Shown piece after piece: positions 20,630 through 33,037 of a stretch of 64,000 nucleotides of DNA. The notes below the pieces were generated by a model. The model had not been told where the DNA came from. It made no database searches and worked only from the letters and a program-made list of their open reading frames with translations. This DNA is from Bagarius yarrelli (taxonomy: Eukaryota > Chordata > Actinopteri > Siluriformes > Sisoridae). The position numbers were made by a program, and so were the translations under genes. The stretch lies in assembly GCA_005784505.1 (NCBI GenBank), contig VCAZ01000041.1, positions 2,552,001 through 2,616,000 on the forward strand, given 5' to 3'. Numbering within the stretch: position 1 is the stretch's first letter; each line of letters opens with the position of its first letter.

Positions 20630-23600
20630 CTACAGAGGCAAGAGAGATCCTGCAGTGGCTTGTTTGCGTTCCCGTGCTGTGTCTCTGAGCCGCAGAGGTT
20701 TATGGGAGTCAGAGTCGCCGAGTGATGGATAATGTTGTCGGTAACACAGGTACGAGAAAGTCAAACCCAGCAGTGATCCCACCAACACATCTGGAGGAAC
20801 AAGCGACAGAAAGACTGAAGATAAATAAACGTAAAAATTAAACAAAAAAAATTCATATTATAAAAATCACAGTTTAGCCGCGAGGATCACACCGGTATGT
20901 AGCAGAAATGTATTTAAATACCTTTGACCCTCGACTTACGAAGCTTTAACTAAAGATACAACAAAATTTTTTACATTTTGTGCGACTGACGAAAATGTGA
21001 AAATAGAGTAACAATAATCGAACACACATCTACAACCACTTTGCCCAGTTGTGCAATTTCTTAGCGATGACATTTTTTCCATTAGGTGAGGTTGTTGCGA
21101 TTAGAATTAGATTATATACTTTGAAATCTTGCCTACAGTTTCCAAAAACTACCACGGGCGACCACAGAATGCATTATAGGGGGTATAATTATATCGACTT
21201 GTTGTCTCTAGTGTATTTATTCCCCTCTCTATAATTTCTTAAGTTAGTGATTGTATATTACTTTTTATTACCTCACAGACTGTTGTGCACCTGAATAATG
21301 AATTAATTAAGCAATTTTGTAGAAAAAAAAGCTTTTTTGGCAGGACCCTAAGGATGTTAAAATGCATTACTGGTGTAGTTTGACAAAAAATTAAAACAGG
21401 AAGATATTTGAAAGGATGCCCATTAAAAAAGCTGCACGTCCTAAAAAGTGGTCAGTTAAAAAAAGAAGTAAAATACTGAAAATAAATACAGCTAACAATA
21501 GTGTGACTAAGACTTAATGTACTTATCTTATTGACCTTATTGTATAGAACTTTAAAAAAAACACATACAATTGTCCAGAAAAGATCGGCCTGTACTCATC
21601 TTAGAAGATTTTATTATTAAAGTAAATATTCCCAAAAATTGCTGTATATCTACACGTGTGTTTTTTTTTTTACAAATTCAGTTCACACAATTGTGGATTG
21701 CTTGTATTTCACCTTGCCAGTGATGTTTGTAGTCACACGTCCTGGACACTGCAATTAGGACAGCACAGAGTAAAGGTGTAAGGAAGGCACACAGACGCCA
21801 GGCTTTTCCCCGACCAGCCGGGCTGAAACAGTGAAGCTTCCCAGCCACGAAAAGTGCCGTAAAGCCCAGTCCAGCAAACGCAACTAACATTTAGGGAAAA
21901 TAAAGAATGCTAATCTGTATATTACAGATTATACAATAAGTGACCGATAAACGATATGCATTACTTATATTCATTAACAAGGATTTCTGTTAAAAACTGC
22001 CATTTTACCCCTTTCGTGCAAACAAAACAACTCATTCGTAAATGTACATTTATAGAGGGGTTTAAATAGAAATAAATAAATAAATACTGAAAATACAGTC
22101 CACAGTCATTAAAGTGACTTTGTTAAATTAAAGGTTTAATTAGGTCACCAAACAGGCTATGACCAAATAAAAAAAAACATTAATAAATTAGCAAATTCAG
22201 AAATAAATAAAATGTTTTAAACTATCCCGAAAAAAACTCTCTGTTACTTCAGTGTGGCTTAGTGCGACTAGTTTGTAATGTAGACATTGAAGACTGAAGT
22301 CCTCCAGTACTTCCCCACAATGCAGCACTGCCAAACTCTCGAAACGCACAAAAGATGGCGCTGGATCTGATTTTACAAAACCGATATCTCATTATGGGCA
22401 ACAAGGAGTAAACATTAGGACAAAAATCAGCTAAACTGATTAATCGATTGATCACTATTGTATATTTAAAACTATAATATCACAGCGTTTAGATAGTTAA
22501 TTAGGTTTGGCCCGAAGGCGTTCTAGGTTTTTTTTATTTAACGCAGTCGGCAGGTTTTAGATCATGTTGTTATAGGAGACTTTGGGCGGATGCCTTATTC
22601 ATTTCCTGTTTGATGGCTGAAGAAGAGTCTGCAGAATGGAAGCACAAATTCTACATAATTAATGAAACATAATAGTGCAGGGTGTTGCCTGGGGTCCTAT
22701 ATATATAGCACACACTCATAGTCTACGTTGTTGTATCACATTTATGAAGGTTTTAGTAAAGCTGTTAATGTAGTAAGTATAATATTAATAAAATAAAACA
22801 ATTGACATTAAGATTATTTTTAACAAAAAAGTATTTGTGATCCAATATTAATAAGCGGACCCACAGCAGGACCCCCAGTTAAAGACCCCTGCTTTAGACT
22901 GAGTAAGAATAAAACGGTGTACACTCACAACTAATAACCCTGACATTAGATCAACAAGATGAATATTTACATGAAGAATGTCCACTGGGAAAACTCTTTC
23001 TTCCTTCAGTCACCATGTCCGGGTCGCCGCTGCAGTGAAACTCAGAGTTCATTTTTCCATCCGGAAAGCAGCGGTAGAAGAAATCGGGCCGCGGCCTACA
23101 GAAGGCGAGAGGAGGAAAGACGCAACATTAGTGAGGTGAGCTGAAATAGCAAAATGATTACTAAAGGGTTTAAAAGCGCCTCCTAAAGTCTGTGTGTGTC
23201 AAATCAACCAGTCATCTAATTTTTTTTTTTTTTTTTTACGAATGTTTAGAACGCTGTGATGTAAAATTTATCTTATCGTCACTCACCTTCCTACTGTGAG
23301 CTTTACAGCATTGGTAAAAACTCCATTCAGGAGCAGGGTCAACGTCACAGCTGAGGACACACACACACACAAAAATGAAACACATTTCATAAATCATGCT
23401 CATGTGTTAACATATGCAAGTATGCATGTGTGTGTGCATTGTATGAAGCAAATGTTTAAAACAATGAAGCATAATAAATACACATTCGAGACATTAGTAG
23501 CTGCATCTCAAACGACTGACCTTATTGACACTAAGCACCCAAATAAAACATCTGTTATTGAGTACGGTCGTATAATCAGTGACAAATGACGTCCAACGCA

Positions 23601-26158
23601 TGTACAGAGTCTTTAGTAGAACATGATGAATGCTGACATGTAAAATTTATGTAATCTCATATCGGGACCTCCTTTAAAAGACATTTTAAGATTCATTTCC
23701 ACGGAGTTAAGATATTTTGTCCACCGGAGTGTCATCTACCATCTTAACATTCTGTTTTTTCATCCAGCATGCGTGCCTGGTAGCCCCGCCCCTTATTCTC
23801 TCTGCAAGCGAAGCTGTGACTATTAAGTGCATGAAACATTTACAAATCTTTCTTTTCACTTTAAATTAAATAAGCGCATTATTAAGTGCATTCATTCTTC
23901 TTACTATTTATACTACAGAAGTGAATAGAACAGTGCATAAGTACATGATTAGGTTAGAACACGCTCTGTGAATGCAGGACTTACCCAATGAAGCCTCCTT
24001 TAACTCCCCTTTTTCAGTTCTTTTCAGGAATGCAAAAAGCAAAATGGTGGCCAGGGGTGTGAACAAAGCAATGCTCTGCAAAAGAAAAGGAAGTGAAGAG
24101 ACTTAGGCGTTTGGCACACGCCCTTATTCAGAGCAACTTACATTTTTATTTTATTTATACAACTGAGCATTTGGTGATTAAGGGCCTCGCTCAGGGGCCC
24201 AGCGGTGGTAGCTGGGAATCGAAACCACAATCTTCCAGTTAGCAACACCATAACCACTAAGCTACCACCGGCTCATTAGGTCTTTATGTAAAATAAAAGC
24301 TTTAATTAAGTAATCAAGGGTAAAACAAGTACAAGAACATACAAAACAAAACAGAAGATCGAGGTTCAGGCCCTACCACCGCCAGGCTGCTACTGTCAGG
24401 CCCTTGACCCAGCCCTGGGCCCTTGACCTCATGCTCTTAAGGTGCCGTTTAATGACTGACCTTTTGATTTACCCCATCTAAGCTGGGGTACGTGAAAAAA
24501 TAAAGTCTTATCTGAATATTAAACAAAAATATTCTAAACCTTCTGAAATAGAACAGAGGCTTTGGTAGGTTGGTTTAGTCACTTAGTTAAGCGGAACTCA
24601 TAGTACATAATTTACATGTTAACGAATTTCTATGGTAAATAAATTATATTATCTAAAGCAAATCAAGGTTTACTACTATCACCGTTTTTGACTCAATTTA
24701 CTCACATCGTCTTCCTGTAATGACGGTCTTGCACGCAAGTCTCAAAACAACCACAAGAGGGTGCCATATATCGGTGGATTTGATATTACAAACCTGATTA
24801 AACGATAAAAGAAGACTTAAGTATCAGAAAAAATATTGATGAAATTGATTATCGGTTTACTTTAAATCTTGAGCTATATTGGCTCAAATTCGACCACAAT
24901 GTGTGCAGGCAGATTAGTGTGTATTACATCCAAACACACACATGCACTACTCCTGAGAATAAAGTTGCATTCTAAAGCAGTATGACGTTATGATTTGCAA
25001 GTAAACAAGTGGCTTCACATACACACACACACTCTGAGGACGTGTGTTTATTTAAATGATCAGGCCAACGGTAAGCAAATTTTTGACGCTGTACAAAAAC
25101 ACTGGATGTAGGAGTTCACCAATCATATCTTTATTTTATTCTCACAAAAATTTTGTGTAGAATTGAGGAAACACTCAACACACAACCGTGAATACCGGCT
25201 AAAAGTCATGATGCATTTAGCCTACAAAACTGGGAACACTTCAAAAGTCGCCAAAGAAGTTGGATTCTGATTGGTGAGATTCAACAAGACTTCCAGTAGA
25301 TGTGTGAAACGCATTTTTTAGCACTTCACTTGGAAACACGGCAGTCATAACGCTTGCTTTAGTTTCACACCTCTAACACTAACTGTGATTGGTTGCTTTA
25401 TATGACAGTCAGGTGCTCTTTTGGCCAATAGAAAGCTAAAGGTCTGCTGGGAAGAGACTAGAACACTAACAAGGTCCTATTCTAAAATGATCCCAAACAC
25501 ACTCCATGCTCATTGTTAGTTAGTTGCAGTTACACAACAACACACTTACGAACATGAGTGAGGTAGGAACATGATCATTCTTCACATGGTCAAACCGGTA
25601 AAGCCAGATTTCTTCCGGCTGAATCTGTCGGGTAAAAGGCGCCAGCTGCTCAGTCACTCTGCAACAAAGACACAATCATTAATCAGCTTGTTGTTAGAAA
25701 TTTAGACCTCCTCACCTCAACATTACCGTCTGATTTCACTCATACTTAGGAGATAAATGTAAGTCGCTCTGGATAAGGGTGTCTGCCAAATGCTGAAAGT
25801 GTAAATATATAAATAAAGATATGTACGTCAAGATAGATATACATGCAAATATATTTAAATATTCAATAGATACAATCATTTGGCTGTCACTCTCATCCAG
25901 ATCCACTTACATTTATCTCATTTATACAACTAACTATACAATTGGGGGTTCAGGGGCCCAGCGGTGGTGGCTTAGTGGAGCTGGGAATTGAACCCACAAT
26001 CTTTGGGTTGGTAATCCAACACCTTAACCATGAGCCACCGCTTCCCAATCGTGACGTGATGATGATGATTTTGATGTAAACACTTACAAAAAGACAGCCA
26101 GCAGCAGCAAGCGGATGAACACTTCACAGAGGAAGTCCTGGTCTAAGCTTTTCCTCAT
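20630..26158 (-). CDS. plpp5: Phospholipid phosphatase 5 (PAP2 superfamily)
   Basis: Coding exons, 5' to 3' on the minus strand: 26158-26088, 25658-25550, 24075-23985, 23350-23287, 23095-22971, 21883-21713, 20790-20630. They total 792 nt (263 aa; human PLPP5 is 264 aa), with every junction GT-AG and in phase. The enzyme is a multi-pass membrane phosphatase that removes phosphate from diacylglycerol pyrophosphate and phosphatidate-like lipids. All three PAP2 motifs are present: KX6RP (K107-P115, KLTVGRPRP), PSGH (148-151) and SRX5H (200-207, SRTCDYKH). Hydrophobic helices include FIRLLLLAVF near the start. QIQPEEIWLY, FAFAGLGF and CDYKHHWQDVLVGS favour PLPP5 over PLPP4, as does its place next to nsd3 (the human 8p11 arrangement). 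An acceptor at 26190-26191 suggests a non-coding leader exon further upstream. Confidence 0.94.
24107..24273 (-). mobile_element. tRNA-derived SINE, reverse orientation (plpp5 intron 2)
   Basis: Same family as 6958-7127: ACGCCCTTATTCAGAGC, AAGGGCCTCGCTCAGGGGCC, B-box complement GGAATCGAAACC and head complement TAACCACTAAGCTACC. A second, partial piece in the opposite orientation lies at about 24360-24480. Confidence 0.75.
25865..26046 (-). mobile_element. tRNA-derived SINE, reverse orientation (plpp5 intron 1)
   Basis: Nearly complete copy: GGGGTTCAGGGGCCCAGCGG, GGAATTGAACCC and CACCTTAACCATGAGCCACC. A 3' tail fragment in the other orientation (GTCGCTCTGGATAAGGGTGT) lies at 25762-25790. Confidence 0.8.
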
Positions 26159-26265
26159 GTCTGGTGTGTCCCAGTCACTTCGGCTTCACCTAAAGTTAAA
26201 GAAGTTACATTTGTTACCAGTTAAATGGTAAATGTACCTCTTTCATGTGATTTTTTTTCTGTATG

Positions 26266-27624
26266 AACCGTCACCATCCCGCGCGTTACATTTCACCTGG
26301 TCACCATCCCGCGCGTTACATTTCACCTGGTCACCATCCCGCGCGTACATTTCACCTGGTCACCATCCCGCGCGTTACATTTCACCCGGTCACCATCCCG
26401 CGCGTTACATTTCACCCGGTCACCATCCCGCGCGTTACATTTCACCCGGTCACCATCCCGCGCGTTACATTTCACCTGGTCACCATCCCGCGCGTTACAT
26501 TTCACCTGGTCACCATCCCGCGCGTTACATTTCATTTCACCTGGTCACCATCCCGCGCGTTACATTTCACCTGGTCACCATCCCGCGCGTTACATTTCAC
26601 CTGGTCACCATCCCGCGCGTTACCAGTTTACATTTCACCTGGTCACCATCCCGCGCGTTACATTTCACCTGTTACATTTCACCATGGTCACCATCCCGCG
26701 CGTTACATTTCACCTGGTCACCATCCCGCGCGTTACATTTCACCTGGTCACCATCCCGCGCGTTACATTTCACCCGGTCACCATCCCGTGCACCATCCCG
26801 CGCGTTACATTTCACCTGGTCACCATCCCGCGCGTTACATTCACCTGTCACCGGTCACCATCCCATTGCGCGCGTTACATTTCACCATGGTCACCATCCC
26901 GCGCCGTTACATTTCACCTGGTCACCATCCCGCGCGTTACATTTCACCCGGTCACCATCCCGCGCGTTACATTTCACCCGGTCACCATCCCGCGCGTTAC
27001 ATTTCACCTGGTCACCATCCCGCGCGTTACATTTCACCTGGTCACCATCCCGCGCGTTACATTTCACCTGGTCACCATCCCGCGCGTTACATTTCACCTG
27101 GTCACCATCCCGTTTGCGTTACATTTCACCTGGTCACCATCCCGTGCGCGTTACATTTCACCTGGTCACCATCCCGTGCGTTACATTTCACCATGGTCAC
27201 CATCCCGCGCGTTTACTTTCACCCTGGTCACCACCCCGTGCGTTACATTTCACCTGGTCACCATCCCGTTTCACCATGGCGTTACATTGTGCGTTACATT
27301 TCACCTGGTCACCATCCCGCGCGTTACATTTCACCTGGTCACCATCCCGCGCGTTACATTTCACCTGGTCACCATCCCGCGCGTTACATTTCACCTGGTC
27401 ACCATCCGTGCGTACATTACCTCACCGTTACATTTCACCTGGTCACCACTGGTCACCATCCCGCGCGTTACATTTCACCCGGTCACCATCCCGCGCGTTA
27501 CATTTCACCTGGTCACCATCCCGCGCGTTACATTTCACCCGGTCACCATCCCGCGCGTTACATTTCACCCGGTCACCATCCCGCGCGTTACATTTCACCT
27601 GGTCACCATCCCGCGCGTTACATC
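26266..27624. repeat. 30-bp GC-rich minisatellite next to plpp5 exon 1
   Basis: About 45 tandem copies of a 30-bp unit (core CACCATCCCGCGCG then TTACATTTCACCTGGT). Copies are nearly identical, with some truncated or expanded units at 26625-26690, 26785-26900, 27110-27300 and 27400-27460. A common variant swaps CACCTGG for CACCCGG. Each unit carries the CpG cluster CGCGCG. Because 30 is a multiple of three and the unit has few stops, long frames (470, 492, 369 codons) appear on the + strand; they encode only the repeat. If plpp5 has the leader exon proposed near 27762-27920, the array sits in its first intron; otherwise it is in the proximal promoter. Confidence 0.97.
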
Positions 27625-27761
27625 TCAGATGGTCCGAATCCTGAATATTACATTTGGCGCGCTCGGAACGCCAACAGTCAAAAGTGTGACAGCGCGGAAC
27701 TACCGCGAGCCCGAGGACACGTCAGCGTTACACCAGGTTGATAAGCTCAACATGATGAGGG

Positions 27762-27920
27762 TAAACCTGCATTTCCACACTCCGGCATTTTAGCAGCATT
27801 AGCATTAGCATCTCATCCCGGTTTGTTGTTAATACAAACCTTTACGGATGCTCCTTTTTCAGTCGGTTTTAAAACCGGAAGCTGCCGCGCGAGACGGTGA
27901 GGGCTGTCACGTGGAAGTAA
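27762..27920 (-). promoter_or_regulatory. plpp5: Candidate plpp5 promoter / leader exon
   Basis: On the minus strand a CACGTG E-box (27907-27912) is followed by CpG-rich sequence (CCGTCTCGCGCGGC) and, further on, by the donor-like junction ATGCAG/GTTTAC near 27762. A splice from here to the acceptor at 26190 would remove the minisatellite as intron 1. Splice sites and composition suggest this; nothing proves transcription. Confidence 0.35.
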
Positions 27921-27989
27921 AGAGATCCCGCATGTCCAAAGTGGCTGATGAGTGAAGGATCTTCTGCCCCTCCAGATGAAGAGATCCAG

Positions 27990-29290
27990 ACTGAGAGAGA
28001 GAGAAATGAGAAAAAGAAAAAAAGGAAATAGGTTTACACGTCACACGCTTCTTACGCCACCTAGAGGTTGTTAGAGTTATGTGCACGCTCCGAAAACTAA
28101 AAACGAGCAACTTTTAATGAAACTAGAACATAAATACACATTCTGGAAGAAAACAATCTCAAGGAAAGGAAAACAATAAAGGACAAAAGAATGACAGGTT
28201 AAAACAGGAGAATAGGAACAAATGTAATCCAGGAAATAACATGGATAAAAAAAAAAGATAAGCAGAAAAATAAACGGATATCCGGACAAACAAAATGTAA
28301 ATAAATTAAAGACAGCAAATGTAAAATGTTTTTTTAAAAATACAGACAAAATTCGAATAAAAAAAGACAAGTAAATAAATAAAAAACAAAGAGATTGAAT
28401 TTATAGGTAAGAAAAGAAACAAAAGGAAAGGGAAAGATTAAAACCTGGAAAAAAAAAAGGAGGAAAAGGAAATTAAAAAGGGAAGGAAAAGAAAAGAAAA
28501 AAGAAATATGCAAGGGAAAGAAAAGAAATGAAAAACGAGAAAAGAAATGAAAAGGGCAAGGAAATAAAAGGAAAAATAGAAAGAAAAAGGAAATAGAAAT
28601 AGGAAAGAAAAAGCAAACGGAAAGAAAATAATTAAGGGAAATGTAAGGGAAAGAAATGAAAAAGGCCAAGGAGAGCAAATGAAAGAGATGGAAAGGAAAT
28701 GAAAGGGGGAAAGGAAATAAAAGAAGAAAGAAAAGAAAATTTCATATTGTCAGCATCACCAAGCTGCTATTGCTTGACCGGTAATCAGGGCTCTACAGTC
28801 AACTGCACCGCTGGATAATTGGGATGAATGTAAGTAGCTTTGGATGAGATTGTCTACTAAAGTAAAAGCAAAGTGACTGATTAGTGAAGAAAAGTGAGAG
28901 TCTGGTGATTTCACACACTTTGAGACATAAAGCAGGTCACCAGCCCTGAGTGTGTGAGTGTGCTGGGTCCAGGTCAATGGTTTTCCACCTAGACATAAAA
29001 AGCAGCCCTGAGTGCATAAGTGAGGTCGTGATTGGGGTGGTGAGCAGGGTGGGTCGGGTCGTTAGGTCCCACCAGCCCACAGACTTGCTGGTTTTCCACC
29101 TAGACTTATAGAGTGAGACTGTGTTAACGTCCTGAAGACTGTGTGTCCTCTTTTTTTGTCCCTTTTATTATTTTAGGTACCAACAAAGAGCCTAAACTTT
29201 ATGATTGTTCAGTACTTTATGAAAATGAATGCAGCATATCTTTTTTTACAGCATTTTCTTCTGCAATTTTGGACTAACTGTAGTTAAGGT
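27990..29290. repeat. Purine-rich spacer between plpp5 and nsd3
   Basis: From 27990 to 28740 the + strand is dominated by AAAGGAAAAG-like purines. 28745-28860 is a worn SINE remnant (ACCAAGCTGCTATTGCTTGA; GATGAATGTAAGTAGC). 28975-29110 holds two copies of GTTTTCCACCTAGAC with similar flanks. No gene recognised. Confidence 0.6.
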
Positions 29291-29418
29291 CATTACAGTA
29301 GTATAACATTTAGACAGCAAAACAAAGGAACTATACAGTTTAGCCGTCTCAGTATTTCTGCTGGTCTGTTTTGAAATAAAAGCATCTGAACAAGAGCGGT
29401 TGAACATTCAGTAGAGTT

Positions 29419-32400
29419 TTTATTGAAGTCGAACCAGGCAAGTCTGAGAGCGAGTAAAATCTGTGGAATGTTTTGGTTTGTTTTTTTTCTCTCTGAATAA
29501 ATTAGAATTCTGAAACGGTGGGGGGGGGGAAAGTTGGTCAAATAAAAATACAGTAAAAGAAATCAAAAAAGGTTACAAAAAGAAATGTGCCTATACGTTC
29601 ACAAACATTCAGAAGTAATTACAGGCATTCTTTAGACACTAAGATACATGATAGTGGAGTTTTTTTCTTTGTTTTTTTTTTTTTTTCCCAAAAACTTTCC
29701 TACTATGTACAGTTGGACGAGCTTGATGCCACGAGAACACGATAAGACCGTGGGCTCAGGAGCACAGCCCTCTCTAAGGAAATCTCCGAAAAACTTGTTT
29801 TTACCCAGATAATCTCATTTTTACCATACTTTTATTGGAGTTGGAGTGTATACTGCGACTCGACGTGCGTGGTGAGTTTTACATTAACACTGAAGATTTA
29901 CACACAACAGAAAGAAGTCCAGTAGCAAGATTTCTTTTAAACAGTCTAGGAAAGCAACATGACACGTCTCTCAACACAAATGAGTTTCGGTCGGCGCTGG
30001 TGAGATGGCGTCGTTTGTAAAAAATATAAAATCCGACAACCTAAAGAACAGGCACGGACATGCACAAGATGATTTATGACACTTTAAATCACGTAGATAT
30101 ATATATATATAAAAAAAACAAAAAACAGTGAAATACAGTGCACGAACACTTTTTTAAGGAGGTAAATACAAAAAGGCTGATATGGCAACAAAAAAAAGGC
30201 TCATCTTAAACGTCCAATCGGTAACACTATGCCTTAAAATCGTTCAGCAAAATTTATACTTATACTAGGACTACTTAAAAGGCAATTCGATTAGAAAGAA
30301 ACCCAAACGCTTAATTTGATTGAGTCGAAATACAATAAGGGAAAATACACAAGTCAGGTATTTTATGGCAGGATAGAAACCAAACACAACTCCTACTGTG
30401 TTAAACCGTTTCTCTGAAACTGGAGAAAAAGAACTGCGTTGCTCATCCATGGAGAAAAGTGCTAATGATAAAAAAAAATAAAAAAATCGTACCTCATCAT
30501 CCACCAATTCCACTCGAACGACAATCATTGAAAAAAAAAATCCAGCATGTCACGTATTTGCCACTATGAGCACATGTGCACTTCCTAAAGAAGGTAGTGG
30601 GAAGAAGACACTGAAGGTCACAGAGGAAAAAGTGAAGACGAACAACAAGACAAAGAGGAATTAAAAATGATATAAAGAAGAAAAAAAAGTATGAATATGG
30701 TAAAAACAAAAATGTACACAAATGTTAACCTAATATTACAGTATATAAAAAAGCTAATTAAAATATAGTGATTATAAAGTGGTGCTAATAAAAAAAAGAT
30801 TAAAAAAAAAAAAAAAAACAGGAAAATGAAACGTATGGAATAAATAGAAAAAAATATAGAATAAAAGTCTATTTATACTGTTTGTGTTCATTCCTGTGCA
30901 TTTCCACTGAGTGCTTATAAAAGAGAATCTCCTGCTTCAGGTGCAGAGACACGCATTATAACATAATGAACAAACATTTCCAACATTCATTCCGGTTATT
31001 TCCACAGAAAACTTCACCAACGAGCGCTAAATATTTGAATGCAGCCCGCCATTTACAAAACCCTGATGAGAGAAGAAACAGAAAACGTTGACACAGAATT
31101 TCAGGGACATTTTTAACCCCCAGATTTGTGACAAATGACAAAAAAAAAAAAAACAGTGATGTGCTGGATTTTTTTTTAACCCTCTGAGTGTAAACAGACT
31201 CGACATTGTAACTCAAAAAAACAAAAGTGCATGAGACGGTAAACAGCGCTCCAGATTTCAAGTGTACAGGACGGGACCACTGCGAGATCTTATAGGAACA
31301 GCCTATTTTGGTAGTGACAGTCTATTATGGTCCTGCAGACAAACAGGAAGGTTATTGTGAATTTATTAGCAACAGTTGTGTAGCTAGGGGCATTTGTCCC
31401 CGGGTGCAGCATTTGGGGGCGCCAAATTGATGTTACATAATTATGAGTGAATTTCAGAATGAAATGTTTTCCCCAATTATATCATATCTTCAGGTAGAAG
31501 TACTATTGTTGCCTTAGTAATTTTACTTTTTTATTCTCTCCATAACTTAAAAATTATGCTATGAAACGCAGGTTTTCATGGTCTAAAATTAAAAGCATGC
31601 TGGACCCCCTTACGGCTCACACATTAAGGGGGTCACGAGGGGGCGAGAAAACTGACTTAGTCCCCGGGGGCTGAAAGCCCTAGCTACGCCACTGATTACC
31701 AAAGGGGTTGCCGAAATATTGGATATAATATAGTCTTGGAAATACACATCCTCTGTGTGTTTATAATGGCTCACAGCAGCTTTCGAATGATCCCAAAGAC
31801 CTCCATCTTCATGATAGTGACCGCTGAACACTGTAACACTAAACCAGGATGTGCTGACCTTCCACCACGATCACCATTACAGAGTTGAAGTAAAAATACA
31901 TTTTGCTAACAGTTTTACAGTATAGACCCACTTTAACCTAGATCGTTGCTGGTTTTAATCTTTATCATGAGCTGCAAAATAATTTCTATGCCAAAAAAAA
32001 AATAAACATTTGCCGATTACGGCACATGGTTAGGAAACAAAACAGTTTGAATTTGGCGAGCTACGCGCCGCCATCAAATCATAAAAATTTGAACAAACGA
32101 CGCAATCGTTCATCAAAATCACGGGTTGTCAAGGTGAACCGATTACAGTTCCTTAAAAGTGGTCACTATTGTGTGCAAGTGGAAAAAAAGAGGACAAATA
32201 TAGACAATGGCGTCATCACTGGATATAACAATAAAAAAAAAAAAAATCCTCATGACGTGATATTCTTATCGGCACAGCACCAATGACGGCAGTGTTCAGG
32301 TGTTTTCGCCGTGTCGGGATCCTTGTAAAAATTTAAGTGCTTGTCCATAAAACGAACCAGTCACAAGAAGCGAGTGTGAACGTAACCCAGGCTGAGCGAG

Positions 32401-33037
32401 CGATGATAAAAAGGGGCACATATACAAGGACGTTAAGAATAGTGATATCAAACTCACTAAGAATACCAATGAACAATACTGTACACCGTGGGAGAATGTA
32501 AACATAGTCATAAATATATTCGTATATATATAGATATCTTACAAATCACGAACGCACAGGTATGAAGAGGCGGCACGTAACCAGAAACCGGAGTCACAGT
32601 CATCGTGTTTTCACAATTAGCCGATATTCAGACGTGTAGTGAAAATTCTAGTGTCAGGAATCTGATCTAAGGGGTCTTGTATGAATCCTTTCCTGTTTCC
32701 ACTAAGGTACAAACGAATGAAGTTCTCGGGGTTGTGTGGAATAGATCTCCGAGGACGAATGAGAAGCCGGGTTAAAAAAGGAAACTCTCAGTTAAGTGAC
32801 GAACGGCGGGTGTTAAATGATTCGTTTCAACTGGGGGTTTTTTTTGGATCTGAAAGCGTGATTTGTGACATTTCAGAGATCCTTCTTTGCTGAAGACCTG
32901 GAATGGACAACAACCAGCTTTCATTTTATGTATAATGATTTTGAAGTGCACGACGCCCTCTGGCTGCGTGGAGGACCTGGTCTGTCTGTATTCCAGCCAT
33001 CGTGTTGAAGTCTTTCGGGAAAAGAGCTTCGGCTCAG
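29419..33037 (-). other. nsd3: Probable long nsd3 3' UTR
   Basis: The 3.6 kb after the nsd3 stop has no exon of another gene, is A/T-rich with many T/A runs, and reads AATAAA on the minus strand at 29424-29419. Mammalian NSD3 also has a multi-kilobase 3' UTR. It contains a 9-bp G run at 29520-29529 and an inserted inverted-repeat element at 31373-31694. The true end is not determined. Confidence 0.45.
31373..31694. mobile_element. Inverted-repeat element in the nsd3 3' UTR region
   Basis: Left end GTGTAGCTAGGGGCATTTG and right end AGCCCTAGCTACGCCACTG are inverted copies sharing GTAGCTAGGG; TCCCCGGG also occurs near both ends. About 320 bp with no transposase. It would be carried in the mature nsd3 mRNA if the 3' UTR call is right. 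Confidence 0.65.

Noticed and set aside
26266..27624. CRISPR-like direct repeat array
   Set aside because: Units abut with no unique spacers, and the context is a vertebrate gene region; this is a minisatellite.
26232..27793. Three overlapping long open frames (369-492 codons) and several reverse ones
   Set aside because: They consist only of the 30-bp minisatellite translated in each frame; the unit is a multiple of three and lacks stops, so openness is automatic.
27900..28000. Possible minus-strand terminal exon (acceptor after CTCTCTCTCAG, short frame ending ...MRDLFTST)
   Set aside because: No upstream exon joins it, no domain is recognisable, and nsd3 already ends at 33038; kept only as possible promoter-side sequence of plpp5.
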